Positions 32,853 to 41,827 of a stretch of DNA of 64,000 nucleotides are shown here, in pieces. A program made the translations under genes and the position numbers. Numbering within the stretch: position 1 is the stretch's first letter; the number at the start of each line of letters is the position of its first letter. Origin of the DNA: Variovorax boronicumulans (GTDB lineage Bacteria > Pseudomonadota > Gammaproteobacteria > Burkholderiales > Burkholderiaceae_C); contig NZ_JAUSSG010000010.1 in the NCBI RefSeq assembly GCF_030812215.1, positions 62,001-126,000 on the forward strand, given 5' to 3'. A model generated the notes under the pieces. The model was not told the origin of the DNA and searched no databases. It saw only the letters and a program-made list of their open reading frames with translations.

Positions 32853-33887
32853 GTGCGAGTTCAGGACGACAACTCTTCCTCCCACCTGCGCGTCGAGCGC
32901 CTTTCGCTGGCGGACAGCCTGGCGCTGGCCACGGCCGGCAAGGCGCCCTTCGCCGCCCTCGGCTACGGCACGCCGCACAGCGTGGCATGGATGCCGACCG
33001 TCAATGCGCGCGTGCTGTCGTCGCACGGCGCCGTGGCCGATGTGTGGCATGTGACGGGCACGCACATCGAGTCGGGCACCACCGGCATCGCACGCTGGCG
33101 CACCGACGGCCACTGGCTGCTGGGCGCCATCGACCTCGATGAAGCGGCCGAGAGACAGGGCCTCGCCGAACTGGCGCACCGCGCCTACCGCGATCTCTTC
33201 AAGACGCTCAATCAGGCCGGCACGCCGCACCTGCAGCGCATCTGGAACTACCTGCCGCAGATCAACGCCGACGGCGGCGGGCTCGAGCGCTACCGCCAGT
33301 TCAACCTCGGCCGCCAGGAGGCCTTCTTCGAAGCCGGGCGCGCCGCATTCGAAGGTGCGCCGGCGGCGTGTGCGCTGGGCATCCACCAGGGCATGCTGTC
33401 GATCCGTTTCCTGGCGGGCAAGGCGGCACCGCTGCCAGTCGAAAACCCGCGGCAGGTCTCGGCCTACCGCTATCCCGAAACCTACGGCCCCCGCTCGCCG
33501 ACCTTCTCTCGTGCAGCGCTGTCGGACATCGGCAACGGCAACATCGCGCTCTTCATCTCCGGCACCGCGAGCATCGTCGGCCACGAGACGCAGCACCACG
33601 GCGATGTGCAGGAGCAGGCGCGCGAAACGCTGCGTAACCTCGCCGCCGTGATCGCCGCCGCCAACGAACGCGTCACCGCAACCTTTTCGCTGGCCGAGCT
33701 CGATTGCGTGGTGTACGTGCGCCATCCTTCGGACACCGAGGCGGTGCGCGGCGTGATCGAAAGCGCGCTGGGCGCCGACGCACCGATGGTGCGTCACGCG
33801 GTGTACCTGGAAGCCGACATCTGCCGCAGCGATCTGCTGGTCGAGATCGAGGCCCACACGGTCGCAGCCGGCCGGCTGCGGGCCTGA
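32853..33887 (+). CDS. Chorismatase, FkbO/Hyg5/XanB2 family
   Basis: A 344-residue protein formerly called 'pteridine-dependent deoxygenase-like'. Segments matching my recollection of XanB2/Hyg5/FkbO are 'LQRIWNYLPQINADGGGLER', 'RYRQFNLGRQEAF', 'AACALGIHQGMLSIRFLAGK' and 'FISGTASIVGHETQHHGDVQ'. These enzymes cleave pyruvate from chorismate to make 3-hydroxybenzoate (Hyg5 type), both 3- and 4-hydroxybenzoate (XanB2) or a dihydroxycyclohexadiene carboxylate (FkbO). The start is GTG at 32853 with AAGG ten bases upstream, or TTG at 32847 overlapping the upstream stop. Product type cannot be decided by eye. 3-Hydroxybenzoate primes xanthomonadin-like aryl polyenes. Confidence 0.86.
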   Translation: MRVQDDNSSSHLRVERLSLADSLALATAGKAPFAALGYGTPHSVAWMPTVNARVLSSHGAVADVWHVTGTHIESGTTGIARWRTDGHWLLGAIDLDEAAERQGLAELAHRAYRDLFKTLNQAGTPHLQRIWNYLPQINADGGGLERYRQFNLGRQEAFFEAGRAAFEGAPAACALGIHQGMLSIRFLAGKAAPLPVENPRQVSAYRYPETYGPRSPTFSRAALSDIGNGNIALFISGTASIVGHETQHHGDVQEQARETLRNLAAVIAAANERVTATFSLAELDCVVYVRHPSDTEAVRGVIESALGADAPMVRHAVYLEADICRSDLLVEIEAHTVAAGRLRA

Positions 33888-33940
33888 GCGGCTCGCTCGC
33901 GCGACCGACCGACCGACCGGGGCCGACCATTCATTCCGCC

Positions 33941-34741
33941 ATGATGACCCGCGTGCTGCGCATTCTCTGGGCGATCCCGCTCGCACTGATGCTCTACGCG
34001 CTGTTGCTGTTCCTCGGCCTGATTTCGCTGGTCTGGAACTTCGTCGCGATGCTGCTCTATCCGGTGATGCCGGTCGCGCCCGCGCGCACGCTGGGGCGCA
34101 TGACGATCGCCTTCGCCTACCGCATGTTCTGGTGGCTCGCCTCCATCACCGGCATGATGCGCATCGATGCCACCTGCCTGGACCCGATGCGGAACGAACC
34201 CGGCGTGATCTTCGTGGCCAACCATCCGACGATGCTCGATGCGCTCCTGCTGGTGGCGCGCCTGCCGCGCAGCGCCTGCATCATGAAGGCGGACCTGCTG
34301 CGCAACATCTTCCTGGGCGCGGGGGCGCGGCTCGCGCGCTACATCAGCAACGAATCGGCGCGCATGATGGTGCGGCTGGCGGTGGACGACCTGCGCAACG
34401 GCGGCCAGCTGGTGATCTTTCCCGAGGGCACCCGCACCGTGACGCCGCCGCTCAACGCGTTCCGCCCCGGCGTGACGCTCATTGCCAAGCTCGCGCAGGC
34501 GCCGATCCAGACGGTGTTCATCGACACCGACTCGCCCTATCTCAGCAAGGGCTGGCCGCTGTGGCGCGTGCCGCCGCTGCCGATCGTCTTCACCCTGCGA
34601 CTGGGCCAGCGCTTTTTGCCGACGTCCGACAGCGACATCCTGCAGGCCGATCTCGAACAATACTTCCGCCAAAACATGGAGCAGCGCGCAACCGACGCGT
34701 CCCCCGAATGCCAGACGCCTCGCGCACCCACCTTGTCCTGA
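33941..34741 (+). CDS. Lysophospholipid acyltransferase-family (PlsC-like) membrane acyltransferase
   Basis: A 266-residue LPLAT-family protein. Two hydrophobic helices fill residues 5-45. The catalytic HX4D motif is His95-Asp100 in 'VANHPTMLDALLL', and the second block 'VIFPEGTRTVTPP' binds the acceptor phosphate. Start is ATG 33941 (or 33944). It follows the chorismatase by 53 bases, with a short GACC tandem run in between, and overlaps the glycosyltransferase by 34 bases. In aryl-polyene and xanthomonadin clusters such acyltransferases attach the polyene to a lipid; that role here is inferred. Confidence 0.88.
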   Translation: MMTRVLRILWAIPLALMLYALLLFLGLISLVWNFVAMLLYPVMPVAPARTLGRMTIAFAYRMFWWLASITGMMRIDATCLDPMRNEPGVIFVANHPTMLDALLLVARLPRSACIMKADLLRNIFLGAGARLARYISNESARMMVRLAVDDLRNGGQLVIFPEGTRTVTPPLNAFRPGVTLIAKLAQAPIQTVFIDTDSPYLSKGWPLWRVPPLPIVFTLRLGQRFLPTSDSDILQADLEQYFRQNMEQRATDASPECQTPRAPTLS

Positions 34742-35484
34742 TTCCCAGCTACAACGCGGGCGAACGCCTGTTCTCGACGGTCGAGGGCGCGCGGGCGCAA
34801 TGGAACCCGGTATGGGTGGTTGTCGACGGCAGCGACGACGGCACGGGCGAGCGCCTGCAGCAGATGGCGGCCGGCGATCCGGGACTGCGCGTGTGGGTGC
34901 TGCCGCAGAACCAGGGCAAGGGCGCAGCCGTGCTGCACGGGTTGCGGATGGCGAAGGACGCCGGGTTCACGCATGCGCTGACGATGGATTCCGACGGGCA
35001 GCATCCCGCCGACCTGATCCCCTCGTTCATGCAAGCCTCGCTCGCACGGCCAGAGACGATGGTGCTCGGGCGCCCCGTGTTCGACGCCAGCGCGCCGTTG
35101 TTGCGGGTGCGCGGGCGGCGTGTGTCGAACGGGTGGACGCAGCTGGAGACGCTGTTCGCGGGGATCGGCGATTCGCTCTACGGCTTTCGCGTGTACCCCG
35201 TCGCCGACCTGATCGCGGTGATGGCGCGCCAGCCATGGATGCGCCGCTTCGACTTCGATACCGAAGCCGTCGTGCGCCTCGCCTGGCGCGGCGTCAAGCC
35301 CGTGAACATCGATGCGCCGGTGAAATATCTGACGGCCGAGGAAGGCGGGGTTTCGCACTTCCGGTACGGGCGCGACAACGTGCTGCTGACGTGGATGCAC
35401 ACCCGGTTGATGGTCGAATTCGTCCTGCGGCTGCCCGGGTTGATTTTTCGCAAGCTGCGCCGCGCGCCGCCCTTTCAGGACTGA
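34708..35484 (+). CDS. Family 2 glycosyltransferase
   Basis: A 258-residue GT-A fold glycosyltransferase, with 'LVLIPSYNAGERLFSTVEGA' at the N-terminus, 'VVVDGSDDGTGERL', the DXD-type metal site in 'TMDSDGQHPADLI' (about residues 94-98) and a Lys/Arg-rich C-terminus. It likely transfers a sugar to a lipid or polyene head group. ATG 34708 lies inside the end of the acyltransferase gene (34-base overlap), indicating coupled translation. Its last 10 bases overlap the end of the convergent outer-membrane factor gene. Confidence 0.9.
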   Translation: MPDASRTHLVLIPSYNAGERLFSTVEGARAQWNPVWVVVDGSDDGTGERLQQMAAGDPGLRVWVLPQNQGKGAAVLHGLRMAKDAGFTHALTMDSDGQHPADLIPSFMQASLARPETMVLGRPVFDASAPLLRVRGRRVSNGWTQLETLFAGIGDSLYGFRVYPVADLIAVMARQPWMRRFDFDTEAVVRLAWRGVKPVNIDAPVKYLTAEEGGVSHFRYGRDNVLLTWMHTRLMVEFVLRLPGLIFRKLRRAPPFQD

Positions 35485-36872
35485 CCGGCGGCCGCGCCGC
35501 CCAACGCCTTGTAGAGCGTCATCGTCGCGTTGAGTTGATTCAACCGATTAAGGGCGAGCGACACCTCCGCCGAACGGCGCCTGTCCTTGGCATCTAGCAC
35601 CGGCTGCAACGCGGTCGCGCCGGCGCGGTAGCGCACTTCGGACAAGGTCTCCGCACGCTGCGCCTGCTGCAGCGCAACCACCAGCTTTTCGCTCTCCTCG
35701 CGCAACTGTGTTCGCGACGACAAGGTGTTCTCCACCTCGGACAGTGCCGTGTAGAGCGACTGGCGGAAGCCGAGCACCGCCTCTTCGTACTGCGTCTGCG
35801 AGACGGCCACGGTCAATCGCGCGGTATTCCATTGCAGGAAAGGCAGCGCCAGCCCGGCGCCGAGCGTGGCGACCGGGTTCTTCAGCAATTCGCCCAGCGC
35901 GGTGCTCGACGTGCCGAGCGAGCCGGTCAGGCTCAGCGCCGGATAGAAGCCGGTCCGTGTCGCATCGACATTCGCCAGCGATCCACGCAGGCGCTGCTCC
36001 GCGGCGCGCAAGTCGGGGCGGCGGCTCAGCAGGCTCGCGGGCAGGCCGGCGTCGATCATGGGCAACGCGGTGTCCGGCAGCTGTGTCGGCTCCTGCGCCG
36101 CGGTTTCCGGCGGCCGGTCGAACAGGATCGCCAGCGCATTGCGCGCCTCGACGCGCTGCTGCAGCAACTGCGTGTGCGCCGCTTCCTGGCTTGCGAGGTT
36201 CTGCCCGGCCTGCGCGACATCGAGCCCCGACACTGCCCCCGCCGCGTACTTGGCGCGCACCAGCGCGAGGATTCGCCGCGCGTCCTCGATGCCCGCTTCG
36301 CTCAGCGCGATCCGTTGATTCAGGTAGCCCACCTGCCAGTAGAGCCCCGCGGTGGTGCCCACCAGCGAAAGCGCCGTGGCCTGCCGGTCCGACTCGGTGG
36401 CCTTCAGCTCCCAGTCGGCCGCACTGCGCTGCGCCGCCAGCCGGCCCCACAGGTCGAGCTCGTAGCTCAACGTGACGAGCGATGTCGAACTCGATCCGGC
36501 CACGCCGCCACGCTTGAGGTCGTAGCTGCGGCCGGTGCTGGCCTGCCCCACCACGCCTGGCGTGAGGTTGGTGTTGGCCAGCCCCGCCTGCAACTGCGCG
36601 CGCTGCACGCGAATGCCGGCGGCGGCGAGGTTGTTGTTGGTGCGCAATGCGTCGTCGATCAATGCATCGAGCTGCGGATCGTTGAACGCGCGCCACCAGC
36701 GGGCCGGAAACGCCGCGGCCGCGCTCGGCATGCCGGACTGCGGCTGCTGCCACGCTGCGGGTATTTCCAGCGGCTGTTGCTCCCGCCGCTCAGGCTGGAA
36801 CAACGTGCAGCCCCCCAGCACCAGCGCCACGGCGAGCGCGCCCAGAACAAGGCTCGGCTTACTCACGTGCAA
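35475..36872 (-). CDS. Outer-membrane efflux factor, NodT/TolC type lipoprotein
   Basis: A 465-residue outer-membrane factor with a lipoprotein signal ('LALALVLGGC' type; lipidated Cys22) and the two repeated OEP domains ('LDALIDDALRTNNNLAAAGI', 'LLSRRPDLRAAEQRLRGSLA') of the NodT family. It forms a trimeric channel through the outer membrane. It is the last gene of a macA-macB-OMF operon; its start overlaps the macB stop by 14 bases. It should complete the tripartite pump. Confidence 0.95.
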   Translation of the reverse strand: MHVSKPSLVLGALAVALVLGGCTLFQPERREQQPLEIPAAWQQPQSGMPSAAAAFPARWWRAFNDPQLDALIDDALRTNNNLAAAGIRVQRAQLQAGLANTNLTPGVVGQASTGRSYDLKRGGVAGSSSTSLVTLSYELDLWGRLAAQRSAADWELKATESDRQATALSLVGTTAGLYWQVGYLNQRIALSEAGIEDARRILALVRAKYAAGAVSGLDVAQAGQNLASQEAAHTQLLQQRVEARNALAILFDRPPETAAQEPTQLPDTALPMIDAGLPASLLSRRPDLRAAEQRLRGSLANVDATRTGFYPALSLTGSLGTSSTALGELLKNPVATLGAGLALPFLQWNTARLTVAVSQTQYEEAVLGFRQSLYTALSEVENTLSSRTQLREESEKLVVALQQAQRAETLSEVRYRAGATALQPVLDAKDRRRSAEVSLALNRLNQLNATMTLYKALGGAAAGQS

Positions 36873-38841
36873 GCGCCTCGATCGGGTCGAGCCGCGCCGC
36901 GTTGCGCGCAGGCAGATAGCCGAACAGCACGCCGATCAGCGACGCGCAAAGAAATGCCGACACCACGGCCCCCATCGAAAAGATCATTTGCCATTGCGTC
37001 ACGAAGAGCGAAAACAGAAAACTGATGCCGTAGGACAGCAGCACGCCGATGAACCCGCCCACGAGGCACACCAGCACCGCCTCGGTGAGGAATTGCTGCA
37101 GCACGTCGCTCTGCCGCGCACCCACGGCCATGCGGATGCCGATCTCGCGGGTGCGCTCGGTCACCGACACCAGCATGATGTTCATCACCCCGATGCCTCC
37201 CACGACCAGTGAAATCACCGCGATCAGCGAGAGCAGCAGCGTGAGCGACTGGCTCGTTCGCTCGGCCGTTTTCACGATGCTGTCCATGTTGAAGGTAAAG
37301 AAATCCTTGGTGCCGTGGCGCAGGGTGAGCAGCCGCACGATGCTGTCCTCGGCCGCCTTGGTCGGCTGGTCGTCGCGGATGCGCACGGTGATGCCGTCGA
37401 AGTGCTGCTGCCCGAAGAGACGGCTCGCACCGGTGCTGTAGGGCAGCCAGATGTTGAGCGACTTGTTCTCGCCGAACATGCTCTTCTTCTCCTGCGCCAC
37501 GCCGATCACCGTGCACGGCAGGTTGCCCACCAGGATGACCTTGCCGACCGGCTCGGTGCCGTCGGTGAAAAGCTTGCGCCGCGTGTTCTGGTCGATCACC
37601 ACCACCTGCGACTGGTGGCGCACGTCCTCGGCGGTGAAGGCCGCGCCGCTCGCCATCTGGATGTCGCGCACCCGAAAGAACGCGTCGCTCACGCCGTTCA
37701 CGTTGCCGTTGATGTCGGCGCTGCGGTAGCGCAGGCGCAGGCTGCGCATGGTGGTGGGCGTCACGCTGTGCACATAGGGCTGCGCCGCGATTGCCTGCAG
37801 GTCGGGCGGGGTCAGCGTGCGGATGCTCGCGGCCTTGTCGTCGCCGAAGTCGCGGCCGGGGTAGATGTCGAGCGTGTTGGTGCCGATGGCGCGGATGTCC
37901 GAGAGCACGAAGCGCTTGGCCCCCTCCCCGATGGCCACGATCGACACCACCGAGGTGATGCCGATGATGATGCCCAGCATGGTGAGTGCCGTGCGCATGC
38001 GGTGCGCCATCATCGAGCGCCAGGCCATGCGAAAGGCTTCGGCGAAGCGGGCCCAGCCGGTGCTGAAGCGCGCGATGCCGAGCTTGGGTTTGGTCATCGC
38101 GGCGGGCGCCGACGCATCGGCGCCGACCGCCTGCGCAGGCGCCGCGACGGTCGGCACGTTGGGCCGGTCGCCCACGATCACGCCGTCCGCGATCTCGATG
38201 ATGCGTTCGGTGCAGCTCGCCACCTGCATGTCGTGCGTCACGATGATGATCGTGTGGCCCTGCGCATGGAGCTCCCGCAGGATGCCGATGACCTCCTGGC
38301 CGCTCTTGCTGTCGAGCGCGCCGGTCGGCTCGTCAGCCAGGATGACCTGGCCGCCGTTCATCAGCGCGCGCGCAATGCTCACGCGCTGTTGCTGGCCACC
38401 CGAAAGCTGGCTCGGCCGGTGCTCGGTGCGGTCTTCGAGGCCCAGGCGCGCGAGCAGCTGCCGTGCCCGCGTGTCGCGCGCCGCGCCCTCGGTGCCGGCA
38501 TACACGGCGGGCACCTCGACGTTGCCCGTGGCCGTCAGGTGCTGCATCAGGTGGTAGCGCTGGAAGATGAAGCCGAAGTGCTCGCGGCGCAGCTGGGCGA
38601 GCGCATCGCTGTCGAGCGTGCCCACGTCCTGGCCCGAGACGGTGTAGGTGCCGCTGCTCGGCCTGTCCAGGCAGCCGAGGATGTTCATCAGCGTCGACTT
38701 GCCCGACCCCGAGGCGCCGACGATGGCCAGCATTTCGCCGTTGCCGATCTCCAGGTCGACGTCTTTGAGCACCTGCACTTCCTGCTCGCCCGAGGGAAAG
38801 CTGCGACCGATGCCGCGCAGCTTCAGCAGCGGCTCGGTCAC
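36859..38841 (-). CDS. macB: MacB-type ABC efflux ATPase/permease
   Basis: A 660-residue fusion of an N-terminal ABC cassette (Walker A GASGSGKST at residues 42-50, signature LSGGQQQR, 'VILADEPTGALDSKSG') and a C-terminal four-helix permease with large periplasmic domain, the MacB layout. The final 'PARNAARLDPIEALARE' is diagnostic. MacB acts as a mechanotransmission pump with MacA and a TolC-type channel to move macrolides, lipopeptides or siderophores out of the periplasm. Overlaps macA by four bases. Confidence 0.95.
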   Translation of the reverse strand: MTEPLLKLRGIGRSFPSGEQEVQVLKDVDLEIGNGEMLAIVGASGSGKSTLMNILGCLDRPSSGTYTVSGQDVGTLDSDALAQLRREHFGFIFQRYHLMQHLTATGNVEVPAVYAGTEGAARDTRARQLLARLGLEDRTEHRPSQLSGGQQQRVSIARALMNGGQVILADEPTGALDSKSGQEVIGILRELHAQGHTIIIVTHDMQVASCTERIIEIADGVIVGDRPNVPTVAAPAQAVGADASAPAAMTKPKLGIARFSTGWARFAEAFRMAWRSMMAHRMRTALTMLGIIIGITSVVSIVAIGEGAKRFVLSDIRAIGTNTLDIYPGRDFGDDKAASIRTLTPPDLQAIAAQPYVHSVTPTTMRSLRLRYRSADINGNVNGVSDAFFRVRDIQMASGAAFTAEDVRHQSQVVVIDQNTRRKLFTDGTEPVGKVILVGNLPCTVIGVAQEKKSMFGENKSLNIWLPYSTGASRLFGQQHFDGITVRIRDDQPTKAAEDSIVRLLTLRHGTKDFFTFNMDSIVKTAERTSQSLTLLLSLIAVISLVVGGIGVMNIMLVSVTERTREIGIRMAVGARQSDVLQQFLTEAVLVCLVGGFIGVLLSYGISFLFSLFVTQWQMIFSMGAVVSAFLCASLIGVLFGYLPARNAARLDPIEALARE

Positions 38842-40004
38842 TGGCGCTTTCCTCGGTTGTTGCCGCCGCCTTCGTTGCCGCTGGCCGGATCGAGCGCGGA
38901 GGCATCGCCCGTGATGACGGTGTCGCCCTCTTTCAGCCCCTCGAGCACCTGCGCCTGGAAGTTGTTGCTGATGCCCACGCGCACCTGCCGCTTCTCCACG
39001 CTCTGGTCGGGCTTGAGCACGCGCACTTCCTGCCGGCCGTCCTTGTCGCGCGCGCCGAGCGCGGTGAGCGGCACCGTGAGCGCCTGTTTCGCTTCGCCGA
39101 GCAGGATCGTCACCTGCGCCGTCATGTCGACACGCAGCGTGCGGTCGGGATTCGGCACGTCGAAAAGGGCATTGAAGAACACCGCGTTGTTGATCTTCTC
39201 GGGCGAGGGCTGCACTGCGCGCAGCGTGCCGTGATAGCGCCTGTCGGGATCGCCGAGGATGGTGAAGTACACCGGCAGCCCCGCCTTCACGCGCACCACG
39301 TCGGCTTCGGACACCTGCGCCTTCACCGTCATGGTCGAGAGATCGGCCAGCTTCATCAGCGTGGGCACCTGGAAGGCGGCCACCACGGTCTGGCCTTCGA
39401 GCGTGCTGATGGACACCACGTCGCCGTCGATGGGCGCGACGATGCGCGTGTACGAAAGATTGGTCTGCGCCGAGGCCATGGCCAGTTTCTGCTGGCGGAT
39501 CTGCGCCTCCAGCGAAACGCCGTCGGCACGCAATGCGCGCAGCTCGGCGTCGGCGCTTTCCATGTCCTGGCGCGGTGCGGCGTCCTGCGCCAGCATTTCG
39601 CGCTGCCGGGCCCAGGTGAGCTCGGCCTGCTTGATGCGCACTTCCTTCGCAAGCTTCTGGGCCTGCAGGTTTTCCAGCTTGGCCTGCTCCTGCGCCAGCG
39701 TGTTCTGCGAGATGACCGGATCGATCTCGGCGAGCCAGTCGCCCTTCTTCACTGTCTGCCCCAGCACCACCTTGAGCGACTTCAACTGCCCGCTGACCTG
39801 CGCGCCCACCTCCACTTGCCGCAGCGCCTGCAGCACGCCGGTGGCGAGCACCGCGTTCTCCAGGTCGGTGCGCTGCACGGTGGCGGTGAGGTATTCGGTT
39901 TTCTTGGCCGGGCTCAGCCAGAAAAAGGCGACGACGACCAGGACGACGAGCGCTGCAATACCGAGAAGGACTTTGCGCGATCGCCGCGGGGGGGTGTTAG
40001 GCAT
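38838..40004 (-). CDS. macA: MacA-type periplasmic adaptor
   Basis: A 388-residue membrane-fusion protein: one N-terminal membrane anchor (residues 10-30, 'VLLGIAALVVLVVVAFFWL'), lipoyl half-motifs 'VEVGAQVSGQLKSLKVVLGQ', a coiled-coil hairpin rich in Gln and Ala (about 95-165) and the beta-barrel and membrane-proximal domains. It bridges MacB and the outer-membrane channel. First gene of the operon; about 200 bases separate it from the end of dsbB. Confidence 0.94.
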   Translation of the reverse strand: MPNTPPRRSRKVLLGIAALVVLVVVAFFWLSPAKKTEYLTATVQRTDLENAVLATGVLQALRQVEVGAQVSGQLKSLKVVLGQTVKKGDWLAEIDPVISQNTLAQEQAKLENLQAQKLAKEVRIKQAELTWARQREMLAQDAAPRQDMESADAELRALRADGVSLEAQIRQQKLAMASAQTNLSYTRIVAPIDGDVVSISTLEGQTVVAAFQVPTLMKLADLSTMTVKAQVSEADVVRVKAGLPVYFTILGDPDRRYHGTLRAVQPSPEKINNAVFFNALFDVPNPDRTLRVDMTAQVTILLGEAKQALTVPLTALGARDKDGRQEVRVLKPDQSVEKRQVRVGISNNFQAQVLEGLKEGDTVITGDASALDPASGNEGGGNNRGKRQ

Positions 40005-40142
40005 GCAATGAGGTGGAAGTGAAACAGGCTGCGGGAAAGGAGCGAAACGATCCTAGCCCCGCTTTCTGAAGGCCAGCTAAAGAGGGAGTTCCCCGAAAGG
40101 GCTGCTTCGCGCCATTGTTCTCGGCGGCGCACCCTGAAAAGC

Positions 40143-40182
40143 GGCGTGGCCCGCCGCCCTTTTCAGGACAGCGGGCCACGCC
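40143..40182 (-). terminator. Hairpin downstream of dsbB
   Basis: A perfect 12-base inverted repeat (40143-40154 with 40171-40182) and 16-base loop, 24 bases after the dsbB stop. On the minus strand the stem is followed only by a short CTTTTC run, so it is a weak rho-independent terminator or an RNA-stabilising hairpin that ends the sulfate transport operon. Confidence 0.55.
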
Positions 40183-40205
40183 ATTCGGGAGAGCGAGAAA
40201 GAAGC

Positions 40206-40721
40206 TCAGCGCGCAGTGCGGCGGCGCAAGAGCAGCGTGATCAGCAGCAGCGACAGAACCACGAAGGCGACGAACGACCAGTTCGCCAGCGTCAGGCCGA
40301 AGAGCGACCAATCGACCTTGGAGCAGTCGCCGCCGCCGCGGAAGATCATCGGCAGCGCCCGCTTGAGCGGAAAGGTCTCGATCATCCCGTAGAGGTCGCG
40401 CCCGCAGGACACGACTTCCGGCGGGTACCACTGCAGCCAGCTCTGCGAGGCGGCCGTGTAGGCGCCGCCCACCGCCGACACCAGCGCCAGCACCCCGCCG
40501 GTCACCTGCAACGGGCGGCTGCGGAAGATGGCGGCCAGCCCCGTGAAGAGGGCCACCAGCACCAGCGCATACCGCTGCACGATGCACATGGGACAGGGCT
40601 CCAGCCCCACCACGTGCTGCAGGTACAGCCCGAAGGCCAGCATGAGGACACAGGCCAGGCAGATCAGCCCGAGCGCGCGGCGCGGCGCGCCGAAGTACCA
40701 ATCGATCAAGGAGACACCCAA
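40206..40721 (-). CDS. dsbB: Disulfide bond formation protein DsbB
   Basis: A 171-residue inner-membrane protein with four helices. The first periplasmic cysteine pair is Cys43-Cys46 in 'EPCPMCIVQRY', the second pair lies in 'VVSCGRDLYG' and 'GGGDCSKVDWS'. It reoxidises DsbA using ubiquinone. Its GTG/ATG start region overlaps the 3' end of cysA by 16 bases, so dsbB is the last gene of the sulfate-transport operon here, an association that may couple cysteine supply and oxidative folding. Confidence 0.95.
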   Translation of the reverse strand: MGVSLIDWYFGAPRRALGLICLACVLMLAFGLYLQHVVGLEPCPMCIVQRYALVLVALFTGLAAIFRSRPLQVTGGVLALVSAVGGAYTAASQSWLQWYPPEVVSCGRDLYGMIETFPLKRALPMIFRGGGDCSKVDWSLFGLTLANWSFVAFVVLSLLLITLLLRRRTAR

Positions 40722-41803
40722 TCTTCTTCTACGAACACCCTGGCCTTGCGCGGATTGGCGACGACGGTGTCGCCCTCCTTCAAGCCCAGGTCACGGAACT
40801 GTTGCGCAGGGAGTTGCGCCTCGATGATGGTTCCGGAGCCCGGATTATCAGGATTCGATTCGGTGGGCTCAAGTTCCAGCCGCGCGATCGGTCCGACCAC
40901 GATCGCACGCGACAGCGTGGCGACGATGCCGGTGGCGCCGGACACATAACGCGTCACATCCAGGTCATGCGGCCGAACGTAGGCCATGGCCTTGGCGTCG
41001 CGCGCGCCGCTGTGCTCGGGTGAATCCAGGCGCATGCCATCGAGCTGCACCTGGCCGTTGTCGGCGCGGCCGTGGAACAGGTTCACGTCGCCGAGGAAAC
41101 CGTAGACGAAAGGACTCGCGGGCTTGTCCCAGACGTCCTGCGGCGAGCCGACCTGCTCGATCTGCCCCTTGTTGATGACCACCACGCGGTCGGCCACTTC
41201 GAGCGCTTCTTCCTGGTCGTGCGTGACGAAGATCGAGGTGACGTGCAGCTCGTCGTGCAGCCGGCGAAGCCACCGGCGCAGTTCCTTGCGCACCTTGGCG
41301 TCGAGCGCGCCGAAGGGCTCGTCCAGCAGAAGCACCTTGGGTTCGACGGCGAGCGCACGGGCGAGCGCGATGCGCTGGCGCTGACCGCCCGAGAGCTGCG
41401 ACGGGTAGCGATCGGCCAGCCAGTCGAGCTGCACCAGCTTGAGCAGGTCGGTCACCTTGGCCTTGATCTGCGACTCGCTCGGGCGCTCCTTGCGCGGCTT
41501 CACGCGCAGGCCGAAGGCGACGTTCTCAAACACGGTCATGTGGCGGAACAGCGCGTAATGCTGGAACACGAAGCCGACCTGGCGTTCGCGCACATGCACG
41601 TCGGTGGTGTCTTCGCCCGAGAACAGGATGCTGCCGGTGTCGGCCGTCTCCAGCCCCGCGATGATGCGCAGCAGCGTGGTCTTGCCGCAGCCCGAGGGGC
41701 CGAGCAGCGCGACGAGCTCGCCCGACTCCACGTCGAGGTTCACGTTGCGCAGCGCGCGGAAGTCGCCGAACTGCTTGCTGATGTTGCGGATTTCGATGCT
41801 CAT
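40706..41803 (-). CDS. cysA: Sulfate/thiosulfate ABC importer ATPase CysA
   Basis: A 365-residue ATPase with Walker A GPSGCGKTT at residues 35-43, signature LSGGQRQR and 'VLLLDEPFGALDAKVRKELR', and the C-terminal TOBE-like regulatory domain from about residue 245 ('AMAYVRPHDLDVTRY'). It energises uptake of sulfate and thiosulfate with CysT and CysW. It follows cysW by 24 bases. The order sbp-cysT-cysW-cysA is standard. Confidence 0.97.
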   Translation of the reverse strand: MSIEIRNISKQFGDFRALRNVNLDVESGELVALLGPSGCGKTTLLRIIAGLETADTGSILFSGEDTTDVHVRERQVGFVFQHYALFRHMTVFENVAFGLRVKPRKERPSESQIKAKVTDLLKLVQLDWLADRYPSQLSGGQRQRIALARALAVEPKVLLLDEPFGALDAKVRKELRRWLRRLHDELHVTSIFVTHDQEEALEVADRVVVINKGQIEQVGSPQDVWDKPASPFVYGFLGDVNLFHGRADNGQVQLDGMRLDSPEHSGARDAKAMAYVRPHDLDVTRYVSGATGIVATLSRAIVVGPIARLELEPTESNPDNPGSGTIIEAQLPAQQFRDLGLKEGDTVVANPRKARVFVEEDWVSP

Positions 41804-41827
41804 GATTTCTTCTCGGTTCTTTCTCGC

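Noticed and set aside
33903..33918. GACC tetranucleotide run before the acyltransferase as a phase-variable tract
   Set aside because: Only four units, outside the coding region; too short to call slippage-driven variation.
35475..35484. Overlap of the glycosyltransferase and outer-membrane factor genes as a sign of misannotation
   Set aside because: A 10-base tail-to-tail overlap is common in compact genomes, and both proteins have the expected C-terminal length.
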